DNA of 64,000 nt, from the NCBI RefSeq assembly GCF_010731575.1, contig NZ_AP022617.1, forward strand, positions 3,658,001-3,722,000, read 5' to 3'. Origin of the DNA: Mycolicibacterium monacense. Lineage in GTDB: Bacteria; Actinomycetota; Actinomycetes; Mycobacteriales; Mycobacteriaceae. Made by a program: the position numbers and the translations under genes. The notes beneath the pieces are model-generated. The model saw only the letters and a program-made list of their open reading frames with translations. It was not told where the DNA came from and ran no database searches. The first letter of the stretch is position 1, and the number at the start of each line of letters is the position of its first letter. This document shows positions 47,813 to 58,108 of the stretch, in pieces.

Positions 47813-49477
47813 ATGACAGGCCCTACCGCGGTACCCCGCAAACCCGTGATCCTCACCGTCGACGACGACCCTGCGGTCTCGCGTGCGGTGGCGCGCGACC
47901 TGCGCCGCCACTACGGCGAGACCTTCCGCATCGTGCGGGCCGAATCCGGCCCGGATGCGCTCGAGACACTCAACGAACTGAAGCTGCGCGGCGAGACGGT
48001 CGCGGTGTTCGTCGCCGACTACCGGATGCCGCAGATGAGCGGTATCGAATTCCTCGAAGAGGCGATGGACCTCTACCCCATGGCGCGCCGCGTACTGCTC
48101 ACCGCGTACGCCGACACCCACGCGGCCATCGACGCGATCAACGTCGTCGACCTGGACCACTACCTGCTCAAACCGTGGGACCCCCCGGAGGAGAAGCTCT
48201 ACCCGGTCATCGACGCGCTGATCGAAACGTGGCGCGCCACCGGGGACCGGGCCATCCCGCACACCAAGATCATCGGCCATCCGTGGAACGCCAGATCGTC
48301 GGAGGTGCGCGAGTTCCTGGCCCGGAACCGGTTGTACTACACCTGGTTTCGCGCCGACGAAGCCAAGGGCAGACAGCTGCTGGAGGCGGCCGGCCAGGAC
48401 GGGATGACGCTGCCGGTGGTGATCACCGAACAGGGTGAGACGCTGGTCGACCCCTCCGACGCCGAACTGGGCGCCACGCTCGGGCTCACCACGACCCCGG
48501 CCGAGGACTTCTACGACCTGGTGGTGATCGGTGGCGGGCCCGCCGGGCTGGCCGCCGCCGTGTACGGCGCGTCTGAGGGTCTCAAGACGGTGCTCATCGA
48601 ACGCACCGCCACCGGCGGGCAGGCCGGGCAGAGCTCCCGCATCGAGAACTACCTGGGCTTCCCCGACGGCCTGTCGGGTTCTCAGCTCGCCGAGCGGGCG
48701 CGCAGGCAGGCCGAGAAGTTCGACGCCGAACTGATCACCGCGGCGGAGGTGACGGCGTTGGAGATCGACGGGTCGGCCCGCACCGTGCGGCTGTCCGACG
48801 GCCGGTCGATCGGTGCGCGGGCGGTGATCCTGGCGATGGGCGTCGAGTACCGCCAGCTGCCGGCCGAGGGTTGCGACGGGTTGACCGGCGCCGGGGTGTA
48901 CTACGGCGCGACGTCGTCGGTGGCGGCCGACTGCGAGGACGACGAGGTGTACGTGATCGGCGGCGCGAACTCCGCCGGCCAGGCCGCGATGTACCTGTCG
49001 CGCAGCGCCAAGCAGGTCACGATCGTCAGCAGGCGCCGGCTCGAGGACTCGATGTCGCACTACCTGATCCAGCAGATCAGGGCCAACGACAAGATCCGGG
49101 AGCTGCCGAACACCGTCGTGCACGCGGTCAAGGGCGACGGCCACCTCGAGGGCATCTGCCTGGAGAACACCCTGACCGGGGCGCGCGAGGAGCACCACTG
49201 CGGCCGCATGTTCATCTTCATCGGCGCCGAACCGCGCACCGACTGGCTCGACGGCATCGTGGTCCGCGACGACCACGGGTTCATCCTGGCCGGGCCCGAT
49301 CTGCGCGACGTCTCGGGCTGGATGCTGGACCGCCCGCCGCACCACCTGGAAACAAGTGTGCCGGGTGTTTTTGTTGCAGGTGATGTGCGCGCGGAATCCG
49401 CCAAACGGGTGGCCGCCGCCGTCGGCGAAGGATCGATGGCGGTGATGCTGGTGCACCGGTATCTGGCGGAAGCCTGA
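47813..49477 (+). CDS. Response-regulator receiver fused to thioredoxin-reductase-like flavoprotein
   Basis: A 554-residue fusion. Residues about 12-140 form a receiver (TVDDDP, phospho-acceptor Asp in VADYRMP, LTAY, LLKPWD). Residues about 150-225 look like a thioredoxin/glutaredoxin fold without its Cys pair. Residues about 235-554 are a thioredoxin-reductase-like domain with VVIGGGPAGLAAAVY, TGGQAGQSSRIENYLGFP, VYVIGGANSAGQAAMYL and VPGVFVAGDVRAESAKRVAAAVGEG. The CxxC disulfide of thioredoxin reductase is replaced by GATS (YYGATSSVAAD). It should bind FAD and NADPH but cannot reduce thioredoxin by the usual route. ATG 47813 was preferred to TTG 47804. Its cognate kinase follows after 11 bases. 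Confidence 0.9.
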   Translation: MTGPTAVPRKPVILTVDDDPAVSRAVARDLRRHYGETFRIVRAESGPDALETLNELKLRGETVAVFVADYRMPQMSGIEFLEEAMDLYPMARRVLLTAYADTHAAIDAINVVDLDHYLLKPWDPPEEKLYPVIDALIETWRATGDRAIPHTKIIGHPWNARSSEVREFLARNRLYYTWFRADEAKGRQLLEAAGQDGMTLPVVITEQGETLVDPSDAELGATLGLTTTPAEDFYDLVVIGGGPAGLAAAVYGASEGLKTVLIERTATGGQAGQSSRIENYLGFPDGLSGSQLAERARRQAEKFDAELITAAEVTALEIDGSARTVRLSDGRSIGARAVILAMGVEYRQLPAEGCDGLTGAGVYYGATSSVAADCEDDEVYVIGGANSAGQAAMYLSRSAKQVTIVSRRRLEDSMSHYLIQQIRANDKIRELPNTVVHAVKGDGHLEGICLENTLTGAREEHHCGRMFIFIGAEPRTDWLDGIVVRDDHGFILAGPDLRDVSGWMLDRPPHHLETSVPGVFVAGDVRAESAKRVAAAVGEGSMAVMLVHRYLAEA

Positions 49478-49488
49478 AAGGGGTCACG

Positions 49489-50949
49489 ATGGGCGAGACA
49501 TGCCTGCGCGACGAACTGCGCACCCTGTTCCTGTTCGAGGCGCTCTCCGACGAACAACTCGACATGCTGTGCGCCGACGGTCACATCGAGACGTTCCCGG
49601 CTGGGCCGCTGTGCACCGAGGGTGACCCCGCCACCTGCTTCTACGTCCTGATCGACGGCGAACTGACGATGTCGAAACGCTCCGGCGGGGCCGACATCCA
49701 GACCGGGCGCACCTCGCAGCGTGGGGTGTACTGCGGGGCGTGGTCGGCGTACGTCCCCGGCGAGGAGCACGTGTACGAGGCCTCGGTGCGGCTGAACAGA
49801 CCGTCGAAGTTCTTCGTCCTCGACGCCGATGCGTTCGCCCGGTTCATGCAGTCCCAGTTCCCGATGGCCGTTCATCTGCTGGAGGGCCACCGCGTCGGTG
49901 GCCGCAGGCAGCATCAGATCATCGGTCAGCGCGAGAAACTCCTCGCACTAGGGACCATCACCGCCGGGCTCACCCACCAGCTCAACAACCCCGCCGCGGC
50001 CACCGCCCGCGCCGTCGCCGACCTGCAGGAGGGTGTCGGCAAGATGCGCCACAAGCTGGCAATGCTCGCCAGCGGCAAGTTCAGCCCCGAGGCGCTGCGG
50101 GTCCTGGTGAAGATCCAGGACGAGGTCGCCGAACAGGTCGCGAAGTCCAGGAGCATGGACCTCACGGCGCTGGAGACCTCCGACCGCGAGGACCAGATCG
50201 GCGACTGGCTCGACGACCACGGGATCGCCGGCGGCTGGGACTACGCACCCACCTTCGTCGAGGCGGGTCTCGACATCGACTGGCTGGAGCGGATCTCGGC
50301 GTCGGTCGACGACGTCATGGACGGCGACTGTTCGGCCGCGCTGCAGAGCGCGCTGGGCTGGCTGAAGTACACCATCGACACCGAACTGCGGATGAGCGAG
50401 ATCGCCGAGGCGAGTAAACGCATCTCGGCACTGCTCGCCGGTGCCAAGCAGTACTCCCAGATGGACCGCGGCGCCTATCAGAGCGCCAACGTCCACGAGT
50501 TGATCCACAGCACGATCAAGACGATCTTCGGCGACAAGATCGGCAAGGACAAACCGGTCAGGCTGGTGTGGGAGAAGGATACGTCGCTGCCCGAATTGCT
50601 CTGCTACCCGGGCGATCTCAACGAGGTGTGGTCCAACCTCATCGACAACGCCCTCCAGGCGATGGCTGGGCACGGCACGCTGACCGTACGCACCATGCGG
50701 GAGAACGACGAACGGGTGCGCGTCGAGATCTGCGACGACGGGCCCGGCATCCCGGAGCAGATCGTCGACCGGATCTTCACCCCGTTCTTCACCACCAAAC
50801 CCGTCGGGGAGGGCACCGGACTCGGCCTCGACCTGGCCCGCCGCATCATCGTCGAGAAGCACCACGGCGACCTGCGCGTCGAATCCGTACCGGGTGACAC
50901 CCGCTTCATCGTGTGCCTGCCGCTGGTGGCCCCCGCGCCCACTGAATAG
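49489..50949 (+). CDS. Sensor histidine kinase with N-terminal cyclic-nucleotide-binding domain
   Basis: A 486-residue soluble kinase. A cNMP-binding (Crp-like) domain occupies about 12-140 (FLFEALSDEQLDMLCADGHIETFPAG; DPATCFYVLIDGELTMSKRSGG). The His box is GTITAGLTHQLNNPAAA (about 155-172), and the HATPase domain has NEVWSNLIDNALQAM, DDGPGIPEQI, FTPFFTTKP and GTGLGLDLARRI. No membrane segment is present. It directly follows the receiver/flavoprotein fusion, so the pair probably forms a two-component system whose output is a redox enzyme and not a DNA-binding protein. The input ligand may be a cyclic nucleotide, but key phosphate-binding residues were not confirmed. Confidence 0.92.
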   Translation: MGETCLRDELRTLFLFEALSDEQLDMLCADGHIETFPAGPLCTEGDPATCFYVLIDGELTMSKRSGGADIQTGRTSQRGVYCGAWSAYVPGEEHVYEASVRLNRPSKFFVLDADAFARFMQSQFPMAVHLLEGHRVGGRRQHQIIGQREKLLALGTITAGLTHQLNNPAAATARAVADLQEGVGKMRHKLAMLASGKFSPEALRVLVKIQDEVAEQVAKSRSMDLTALETSDREDQIGDWLDDHGIAGGWDYAPTFVEAGLDIDWLERISASVDDVMDGDCSAALQSALGWLKYTIDTELRMSEIAEASKRISALLAGAKQYSQMDRGAYQSANVHELIHSTIKTIFGDKIGKDKPVRLVWEKDTSLPELLCYPGDLNEVWSNLIDNALQAMAGHGTLTVRTMRENDERVRVEICDDGPGIPEQIVDRIFTPFFTTKPVGEGTGLGLDLARRIIVEKHHGDLRVESVPGDTRFIVCLPLVAPAPTE

Positions 50950-50987
50950 CCACGGAATAGTTCGCGGCGGGGTCGGTTGGAACCGGA

Positions 50988-51818
50988 ATGACGAAACCCG
51001 ATCTCGGTAGGTACGGCGTGTTCGGGCGCGGGGTCACTCCCGCGCAGGCTCGCGACATCGAGGCGCTGGGCTACGGCGCCGTGTGGGTGGGCGGGTCACC
51101 GCCCGCCGAACTGGACTGGGTGGAACCGATCCTCGACGCCACCGAGAACCTCCAGCTCGCCACCGGGATCGTCAACATCTGGACGGCGGCGGCCGGTCCG
51201 GTCGCCGAATCCTTCCACCGCATCGAGGCGGCCCACCCCGGCCGGTTCCTGCTCGGCATCGGCGTCGGCCATCCCGAAGCGCATCAGGCCTACCGCAAAC
51301 CGGTCGCGGCGCTCACCGAGTACCTCGACCGGCTCGACGAATACGGTGTGCCGCGCGATCGGCGGGTGGTGGCCGCACTCGGCCCCAAGGTGCTGAAGCT
51401 CTCGGCGGATCGCGCCGCCGGGGCGCACCCGTATCTGACGACACCGGAGCACACCGAACAGGCGCGCGCGGTGATCGGCCCCGAGGCGTTCCTGGCGCCC
51501 GAGCACAAGGTGGTGCTCACGACCGATCCGGAGAAGGCCCGCGCCGTCGGCCGCAAGGCGCTCGACGTCTACCTGAACCTGGCCAATTACCTCAACAACT
51601 GGAAACGGCTCGGATTCGGTGATGAAGACGTGGCAAAACCGGGTAGTGATCGGTTGGTGGACGCCGTCGTGGCCTACGGCACCGTCGACGCCATCGCGGC
51701 CCGGCTGAAGCAGCACCTCGACGCCGGCGCCGACCATGTGCCCGTGCAGGTGCTGACCGGACCTGACAAGCTGGTGGCCGCATTGGCCGAGCTGGCCGGA
51801 CCGCTCGGCCTGCAGTGA
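50988..51818 (+). CDS. LLM-class F420-dependent oxidoreductase, first of tandem pair
   Basis: A 276-residue luciferase-like monooxygenase-fold protein of the actinobacterial F420-dependent subgroup (LGRYGVFGRGVTPAQARDIEALGYGAVWVGG; GRFLLGIGVGHPEAHQAYRKP; RAAGAHPYLTTPEHTEQAR). It closely resembles the protein encoded next (51850) and both resemble M. tuberculosis Rv3463, the gene between infA and rmlB. Substrates are unknown. It starts 38 bases after the kinase gene and 31 bases before its paralogue. Confidence 0.9.
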   Translation: MTKPDLGRYGVFGRGVTPAQARDIEALGYGAVWVGGSPPAELDWVEPILDATENLQLATGIVNIWTAAAGPVAESFHRIEAAHPGRFLLGIGVGHPEAHQAYRKPVAALTEYLDRLDEYGVPRDRRVVAALGPKVLKLSADRAAGAHPYLTTPEHTEQARAVIGPEAFLAPEHKVVLTTDPEKARAVGRKALDVYLNLANYLNNWKRLGFGDEDVAKPGSDRLVDAVVAYGTVDAIAARLKQHLDAGADHVPVQVLTGPDKLVAALAELAGPLGLQ

Positions 51819-51849
51819 CTTTGCTCGACAACGGAATGAAGGAACACTC

Positions 51850-52701
51850 ATGACCGAAGGCGTATCCCTCAAACCCGGCCTAGGCCGCTATGGCGTCTGG
51901 ACCGGTGGCGCACCTAAGCCGGAACAGGCCGCGCAGATCGAGGAGCTCGGCTACGGCGCGGTCTGGGTGGGCGCCTCGCCGGCCGCCGACCTGGCGTTCG
52001 TCGAGCCGATCCTCGACGCGACCGAGACGTTGCAGGTCGCGACCGGCATCGTCAACGTGTGGGCGTCGCCCGCCGAGGAGGTGGCCGAGTCCTACCACCG
52101 CATCGAGGACAAGTTCCCGAGCCGGTTCCTGCTCGGGATCGGCATCGGCCACCCAGAGGCCACCCAGGAGTACCGCAAACCGTATGACGTGCTGGTCGAG
52201 TACATCGACAAACTCGACGCGGCCAAGGTGCCGACCAGCCGCCTCGTCATCGCCGCGCTCGGCCCGAAGGTGCTGCAGTTGGCCGCCCGGCGCAGTGCCG
52301 GCGCGCATCCGTACCTGACGACCCCCGAGCACACCGGCCAGGCCCGCAACCTGGTCGGCCCCACGGTGTTCCTCGCCCCGGAGCACAAGGTGGTGCTGAG
52401 CACCGACGTCGAGGAGGCGCGCGAGATCGGTCGCGGGACCGTCGACTTCTACCTCGGGCTGAGCAACTACGTGAACAACTGGAAGCGGTTGGGCTTCACC
52501 GACGAGGACGTCGCCAAACCGGGCAGCGACAAGCTGATCGACGCGGTGGTCGCCCACGGTTCCGCCGAGGACGTCGCCGCCCGGCTGCAGGAGCACCACA
52601 ACGCCGGGGCCGACCACGTCGCCATCCAGGTGCTGGGCGGTTGGGACAAACTCATCCCGACGCTCGAGGAGTTGGCGGGCCCGCTCGGGTTGACGAAGTA
52701 G
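51850..52701 (+). CDS. LLM-class F420-dependent oxidoreductase, second of tandem pair (Rv3463-like)
   Basis: A 283-residue paralogue of the preceding protein, with the same conserved blocks (LGYGAVWVGASPAADLAFVEPILDATE; FLLGIGIGHPEATQEYRKP; RRSAGAHPYLTTPEHTGQAR; NYVNNWKRLGFTDEDVAKPGSDKLIDAVV). Its position immediately before rmlB makes it the positional counterpart of Rv3463; the gene at 50988 would then be the additional copy. An AAGGAA ribosome-binding site precedes ATG 51850. Confidence 0.9.
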   Translation: MTEGVSLKPGLGRYGVWTGGAPKPEQAAQIEELGYGAVWVGASPAADLAFVEPILDATETLQVATGIVNVWASPAEEVAESYHRIEDKFPSRFLLGIGIGHPEATQEYRKPYDVLVEYIDKLDAAKVPTSRLVIAALGPKVLQLAARRSAGAHPYLTTPEHTGQARNLVGPTVFLAPEHKVVLSTDVEEAREIGRGTVDFYLGLSNYVNNWKRLGFTDEDVAKPGSDKLIDAVVAHGSAEDVAARLQEHHNAGADHVAIQVLGGWDKLIPTLEELAGPLGLTK

Positions 52702-54320
<1,619 letters not shown>

Positions 54321-54388
54321 GGGTTCTGCCCCGCGTTCGCGCCTTTCGCGTGTCATGACCCTGATCTCGACGATCGAGGGAAGCCCCC

Positions 54389-54427
54389 TTGTCAACCACC
54401 CCGACCAGTTACTAGGATGTCCTAGTA
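54389..54427 (+). promoter_or_regulatory. Promoter with overlapping 18-bp palindromic operator upstream of mmsA
   Basis: TACTAGGATGTCCTAGTA (54410-54427) is a palindrome with eight-base arms around a two-base centre. It overlaps the TAGGAT (54413-54418) of a sigma-A-like promoter whose TTGTCA (54389-54394) lies 18 bases upstream. The overlap with the -10 element points to repression. The palindrome ends 21 bases before the mmsA start codon. The repressor is not encoded next to it. Confidence 0.6.
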
Positions 54428-54448
54428 TCTCGAGCGAGGGGCATTCTC

Positions 54449-55969
54449 ATGACCAACCAGATCCAGCACTTCATCAACGGCAAGCGCACCGCAGGCGAGT
54501 CCACCCGCACCGCGGACGTGATGAACCCGAGCACGGGGGCGGTGCAGGCCCAGGTCCTGCTCGGCTCGCGCGCCGACGTCGACGCCGCGGTGGCCGGCGC
54601 CGCCGAGGCTCAGAAGGAGTGGGCGGCGTGGAACCCGCAGCGCCGCGCCCGCGTCATGATGCGCTTCATCGAACTGGTCAACCAGCACATGGACGAGTTG
54701 GCCGAACTGCTGTCGATCGAACACGGCAAGACCGTCCCCGACGCCAAGGGCGATATCCAGCGCGGTATCGAGGTCATCGAGTTCGCGATCGGCATCCCCC
54801 ACCTGATCAAGGGTGAGTACACCGAGGGCGCGGGCACCGGCATCGACGTCTACTCGATGCGCCAGCCGCTCGGCGTCGTCGCCGGCATCACACCCTTCAA
54901 CTTCCCGGCGATGATCCCGCTGTGGAAGGCCGGTCCCGCGCTGGCCTGCGGTAACGCCTTCATCCTCAAGCCGTCCGAGCGCGACCCCTCGGTGCCGGTG
55001 CGCCTGGCCGAATTGTTCATCGAGGCCGGCCTGCCCGCGGGAGTGTTCCAGGTCGTGCACGGCGACAAGGAAGCCGTCGACGCGATCCTCGAGCATCCGG
55101 TGATCCAGGCCGTCGGCTTCGTCGGCAGCTCCGACATCGCCCAGTACATCTACGCCGGCGCGACAGCCAACGGTAAGCGCGCGCAGTGCTTCGGCGGCGC
55201 GAAGAACCACATGATCGTGATGCCCGACGCCGATCTCGACCAGGCCGTCGACGCGCTGATCGGCGCCGGCTACGGCAGCGCCGGCGAGCGCTGCATGGCG
55301 ATCAGCGTGGCGGTACCCGTCGGCAAGGAGACCGCGGACCGGCTGCGCAACCGGCTGGTCGAGCGGGTCAACAACCTGCGCGTCGGCCACAGCCTCGACC
55401 CGAAGGCCGACTACGGCCCACTGGTCACCGAGGCCGCGCTCAACCGGGTCCGCGACTACATCAACCAGGGCGTCGAGGCGGGCGCCGAGGCCGTCGTCGA
55501 CGGGCGCGAGCGTTCCAGCGACGAGATGCAGTTCGGCGACGACAGCCTCGAGGGCGGCTACTTCATCGGCCCCACGCTGTTCGACCACGTCACCCCGGAC
55601 ATGTCGATCTACACCGACGAGATCTTCGGCCCGGTGCTGTGCATCGTGCGCGCCGACAACTACGAAGAGGCACTGCGCCTGCCCACCGAGCACGAGTACG
55701 GCAACGGCGTGGCGATCTTCACCCGCGACGGCGACACCGCACGCGACTTCGTCGCCAAGGTCCAGGTCGGCATGGTCGGGGTCAACGTCCCGATCCCGGT
55801 TCCGGTGTCGTACCACACCTTCGGCGGCTGGAAGCGTTCCGGCTTCGGCGACCTCAACCAGCACGGGCCGCACTCGATCCTGTTCTACACCAAGACCAAG
55901 ACCGTCACGCAGCGCTGGCCGTCGGGCATCAAGGATGGCGCCGAATTCGTCATCCCCACGATGAAGTAG
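54449..55969 (+). CDS. mmsA: CoA-acylating methylmalonate-semialdehyde dehydrogenase
   Basis: A 506-residue aldehyde dehydrogenase of valine (and thymine) catabolism that converts methylmalonate semialdehyde to propionyl-CoA. It begins MTNQIQHFINGKRTAGESTR and has PLGVVAGITPFNFPAMIPLW, the nucleophile Cys in GSAGERCMAISVAVPVG, and the C-terminal FGGWKRSGFGDLNQHG typical of MmsA. It corresponds to Rv0753c. The following genes encode an acyl-CoA dehydrogenase and 3-hydroxyisobutyrate dehydrogenase, the Rv0753c-Rv0751c set, although this set is not next to rmlBC in M. tuberculosis. Confidence 0.95.
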   Translation: MTNQIQHFINGKRTAGESTRTADVMNPSTGAVQAQVLLGSRADVDAAVAGAAEAQKEWAAWNPQRRARVMMRFIELVNQHMDELAELLSIEHGKTVPDAKGDIQRGIEVIEFAIGIPHLIKGEYTEGAGTGIDVYSMRQPLGVVAGITPFNFPAMIPLWKAGPALACGNAFILKPSERDPSVPVRLAELFIEAGLPAGVFQVVHGDKEAVDAILEHPVIQAVGFVGSSDIAQYIYAGATANGKRAQCFGGAKNHMIVMPDADLDQAVDALIGAGYGSAGERCMAISVAVPVGKETADRLRNRLVERVNNLRVGHSLDPKADYGPLVTEAALNRVRDYINQGVEAGAEAVVDGRERSSDEMQFGDDSLEGGYFIGPTLFDHVTPDMSIYTDEIFGPVLCIVRADNYEEALRLPTEHEYGNGVAIFTRDGDTARDFVAKVQVGMVGVNVPIPVPVSYHTFGGWKRSGFGDLNQHGPHSILFYTKTKTVTQRWPSGIKDGAEFVIPTMK

Positions 55970-55984
55970 GGCTGAAGTATCCCC

Positions 55985-57151
55985 ATGGATCTCTTTGGCC
56001 TCGACGACGACGAACGCGTGATCGCCGAGACAGCGGCCGCGTTCGCCGAGAAACGCCTCGCCCCATACGCGTCGGAGTGGGATGAGAGCCACCACTTCCC
56101 CACCGACGTGTTGCGGGAGGCGGCCGAACTCGGCATGGCGGCGATCTACTGCCGCGAGGACGTCGGCGGCAGCGGGCTGCGGCGCGTCGATGCCGTGCGC
56201 ATCTTCGAACAGCTGTCCGCGGCCGACCCGGCCATCGCGGCGTTCCTGTCGATCCACAACATGTGCGCCTGGATGGTCGACACCTACGGCTCCGAGGAGC
56301 AGCGCAAGACGTGGGTGCCGCGGCTGGCGTCGATGGAGAGCATCGCGAGCTACTGCCTCACCGAACCGGGTGCGGGGTCGGACGCGAGTGCGTTGCGCAC
56401 CAAGGCCGTTCGGGAGGGCGACCACTTCGTCCTCGACGGGGTGAAGCAGTTCATCTCGGGTGCGGGCAGTTCCGACGTGTATGTGGTGATGGCCCGCACC
56501 GGCAGCGAGGGGCCGCGCGGCATCTCGGCGTTCGTGGTCGAGAAGGACACGCCCGGTGTGAGTTTCGGCGCCCAGGAACAGAAGATGGGGTGGAACGCGC
56601 AGCCCACGGCGCAGGTCGTGTTCGAGGGCGCCCGGGTGCCCGCGGAGAACATGCTCGGTGGCACCGACGCCGAGGGCAGCGGTTTCGGCATCGCGATGAA
56701 CGGCCTCAACGGCGGGCGTCTCAACATCGCCGCCTGCTCGCTGGGCGGTGCGCAGACGGCCTACGAGAAGGCGGCCGCCTATCTGGCCGACCGGCAGGCG
56801 TTCGGCGCGTCGTTGCTCGACGAGCCGACCATCCGGTTCACCCTGGCCGATATGGCCACCGCCCTGCAGACGTCGCGCACGTTGTTGTGGCGGGCGGCCG
56901 GCGCACTCGACGAGAACCACCCCGACAAGGTGGAATTGTGTGCGATGGCGAAGCGCTATGTCACCGACGCCTGTTACGAGGTGGCCGATCAGGCGCTCCA
57001 ATTGCACGGCGGCTACGGCTATCTGCGCGAGTACGGGATCGAGAAGATCGTCCGTGATCTGCGGGTCCACCGGATCCTCGAGGGCAGCAACGAGATCATG
57101 CGCGTGGTCATCGGGCGGGCAGCCGCTGCGAGGGCGCGAGCATCGGCCTAG
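55985..57151 (+). CDS. Acyl-CoA dehydrogenase (isobutyryl-CoA dehydrogenase type, FadE9-like)
   Basis: A 388-residue acyl-CoA dehydrogenase. Flavin- and substrate-binding segments SYCLTEPGAGSDASALRT and FISGAGSSDVYVVMARTG are present, and the C-terminal region DQALQLHGGYGYLREYGIEKIVRDLRVHRILEGSNEIMRVVIGR holds the catalytic Glu (EGSNE). Its place between mmsA and mmsB indicates oxidation of isobutyryl-CoA to methacrylyl-CoA in valine degradation, like Rv0752c. It starts 15 bases after mmsA. Confidence 0.94.
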   Translation: MDLFGLDDDERVIAETAAAFAEKRLAPYASEWDESHHFPTDVLREAAELGMAAIYCREDVGGSGLRRVDAVRIFEQLSAADPAIAAFLSIHNMCAWMVDTYGSEEQRKTWVPRLASMESIASYCLTEPGAGSDASALRTKAVREGDHFVLDGVKQFISGAGSSDVYVVMARTGSEGPRGISAFVVEKDTPGVSFGAQEQKMGWNAQPTAQVVFEGARVPAENMLGGTDAEGSGFGIAMNGLNGGRLNIAACSLGGAQTAYEKAAAYLADRQAFGASLLDEPTIRFTLADMATALQTSRTLLWRAAGALDENHPDKVELCAMAKRYVTDACYEVADQALQLHGGYGYLREYGIEKIVRDLRVHRILEGSNEIMRVVIGRAAAARARASA

Positions 57152-57235
57152 GAAAATCTGACAGCTGATGGGCGAGCGAAGCGACGGGAAAATCAGACAG
57201 CTGATGGGCGAGCGAAGCGACGGGAAAATCAGACA
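57152..57235 (+). repeat. 36-bp tandem repeat, 2.3 copies, directly before mmsB
   Basis: A 36-base unit starting GAAAATC(T/A)GACAGC and ending GCGAGCGAAGCGACGG occurs at 57152-57187 and 57188-57223, followed by 12 bases of a third copy (57224-57235) that run into the mmsB ATG. The copies differ by one base. The array fills the whole gap between the acyl-CoA dehydrogenase stop and mmsB, so it forms the ribosome-binding region of mmsB. Confidence 0.85.
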
Positions 57236-58108
57236 ATGACGACGATTGCGTTCTTCGGCCTGGGCCACATGGGCGGTCCGATGGCGGCCAACCTGGCCAA
57301 GGCCGGGCACACCGTGCGGGGTTTCGACCCGGTGCCCGCGCTGCGGACCGCCGCCGAGGACAACGGCATCGCCACGTTCGAAAGCGGTACTGAAGCGGTG
57401 GCCGGCGCCGAGGTGGTGATCACCTCGCTGCCCAACGGCGCGATCGTCAAGAGCGTGTACGACGAGGTGCTGCCCGCCGCGGCGGACGGCACGCTGTTCA
57501 TCGACACCTCGACCATCTCGGTGGACGACGCGCGCGAGGTCAACGCCGCGGCCGCGGCGAAGGGTTTCGCCCAACTCGACGCGCCGGTCTCCGGCGGGGT
57601 CAAGGGCGCCACCGCGGGAACGCTGGCGTTCATGGTGGGTGGTGACGACGCGGCCGTCGAGCGGGCGCGTCCGGTGCTGGAACCCATGGCGGGCAAGGTC
57701 GTTCACTGCGGCGCCTCGGGCACCGGCCAGGCCGCCAAACTGTGCAACAACATGGTGCTCGCCGTCCAGCAGATCGCGATCGGTGAGGCGTTCGTGCTGG
57801 CCGAGAAGCTCGGGCTGCCGGCTCAGTCCCTGTTCGACGTCATCACCGGCGCGACCGGCAACTGCTGGGCGGTGCACACGAACTGCCCTGTACCGGGACC
57901 GGTTCCGACCTCTCCGGCCAACAACGACTTCAAGCCGGGGTTCGCGACGGCGTTGATGAACAAGGACCTCGGCCTGGCCATGGCCGCGGTGTCGTCGACG
58001 GGCGCGTCGGCGCCGCTGGGCAGCCACGCCGCCGAGCTGTACCAGAAGTTCGCCGAGGACCACGCCGACAAGGACTTCAGCGCGATCATCGAGACCCTGC
58101 GGGGCTGA
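57236..58108 (+). CDS. mmsB: 3-hydroxyisobutyrate dehydrogenase
   Basis: A 290-residue NAD-dependent beta-hydroxyacid dehydrogenase of valine breakdown. The dinucleotide-binding GLGHMGGPMAANLAKAG, the substrate loop DAPVSGGVKGATAGTLAFMVGG and the catalytic Lys in GQAAKLCNNMVLA are present. It corresponds to Rv0751c. A tandem repeat array abuts the start codon, and the stop codon is directly adjacent to that of the convergent flavoprotein gene. Confidence 0.95.
   Translation: MTTIAFFGLGHMGGPMAANLAKAGHTVRGFDPVPALRTAAEDNGIATFESGTEAVAGAEVVITSLPNGAIVKSVYDEVLPAAADGTLFIDTSTISVDDAREVNAAAAAKGFAQLDAPVSGGVKGATAGTLAFMVGGDDAAVERARPVLEPMAGKVVHCGASGTGQAAKLCNNMVLAVQQIAIGEAFVLAEKLGLPAQSLFDVITGATGNCWAVHTNCPVPGPVPTSPANNDFKPGFATALMNKDLGLAMAAVSSTGASAPLGSHAAELYQKFAEDHADKDFSAIIETLRG

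Noticed and set aside
54422..58063. A 1213-codon open frame on the minus strand opposite mmsA, the acyl-CoA dehydrogenase gene and mmsB
   Set aside because: It is a codon-bias artefact of three well-supported plus-strand genes; its translation is a His/Arg/Val-rich low-complexity sequence with no domain.
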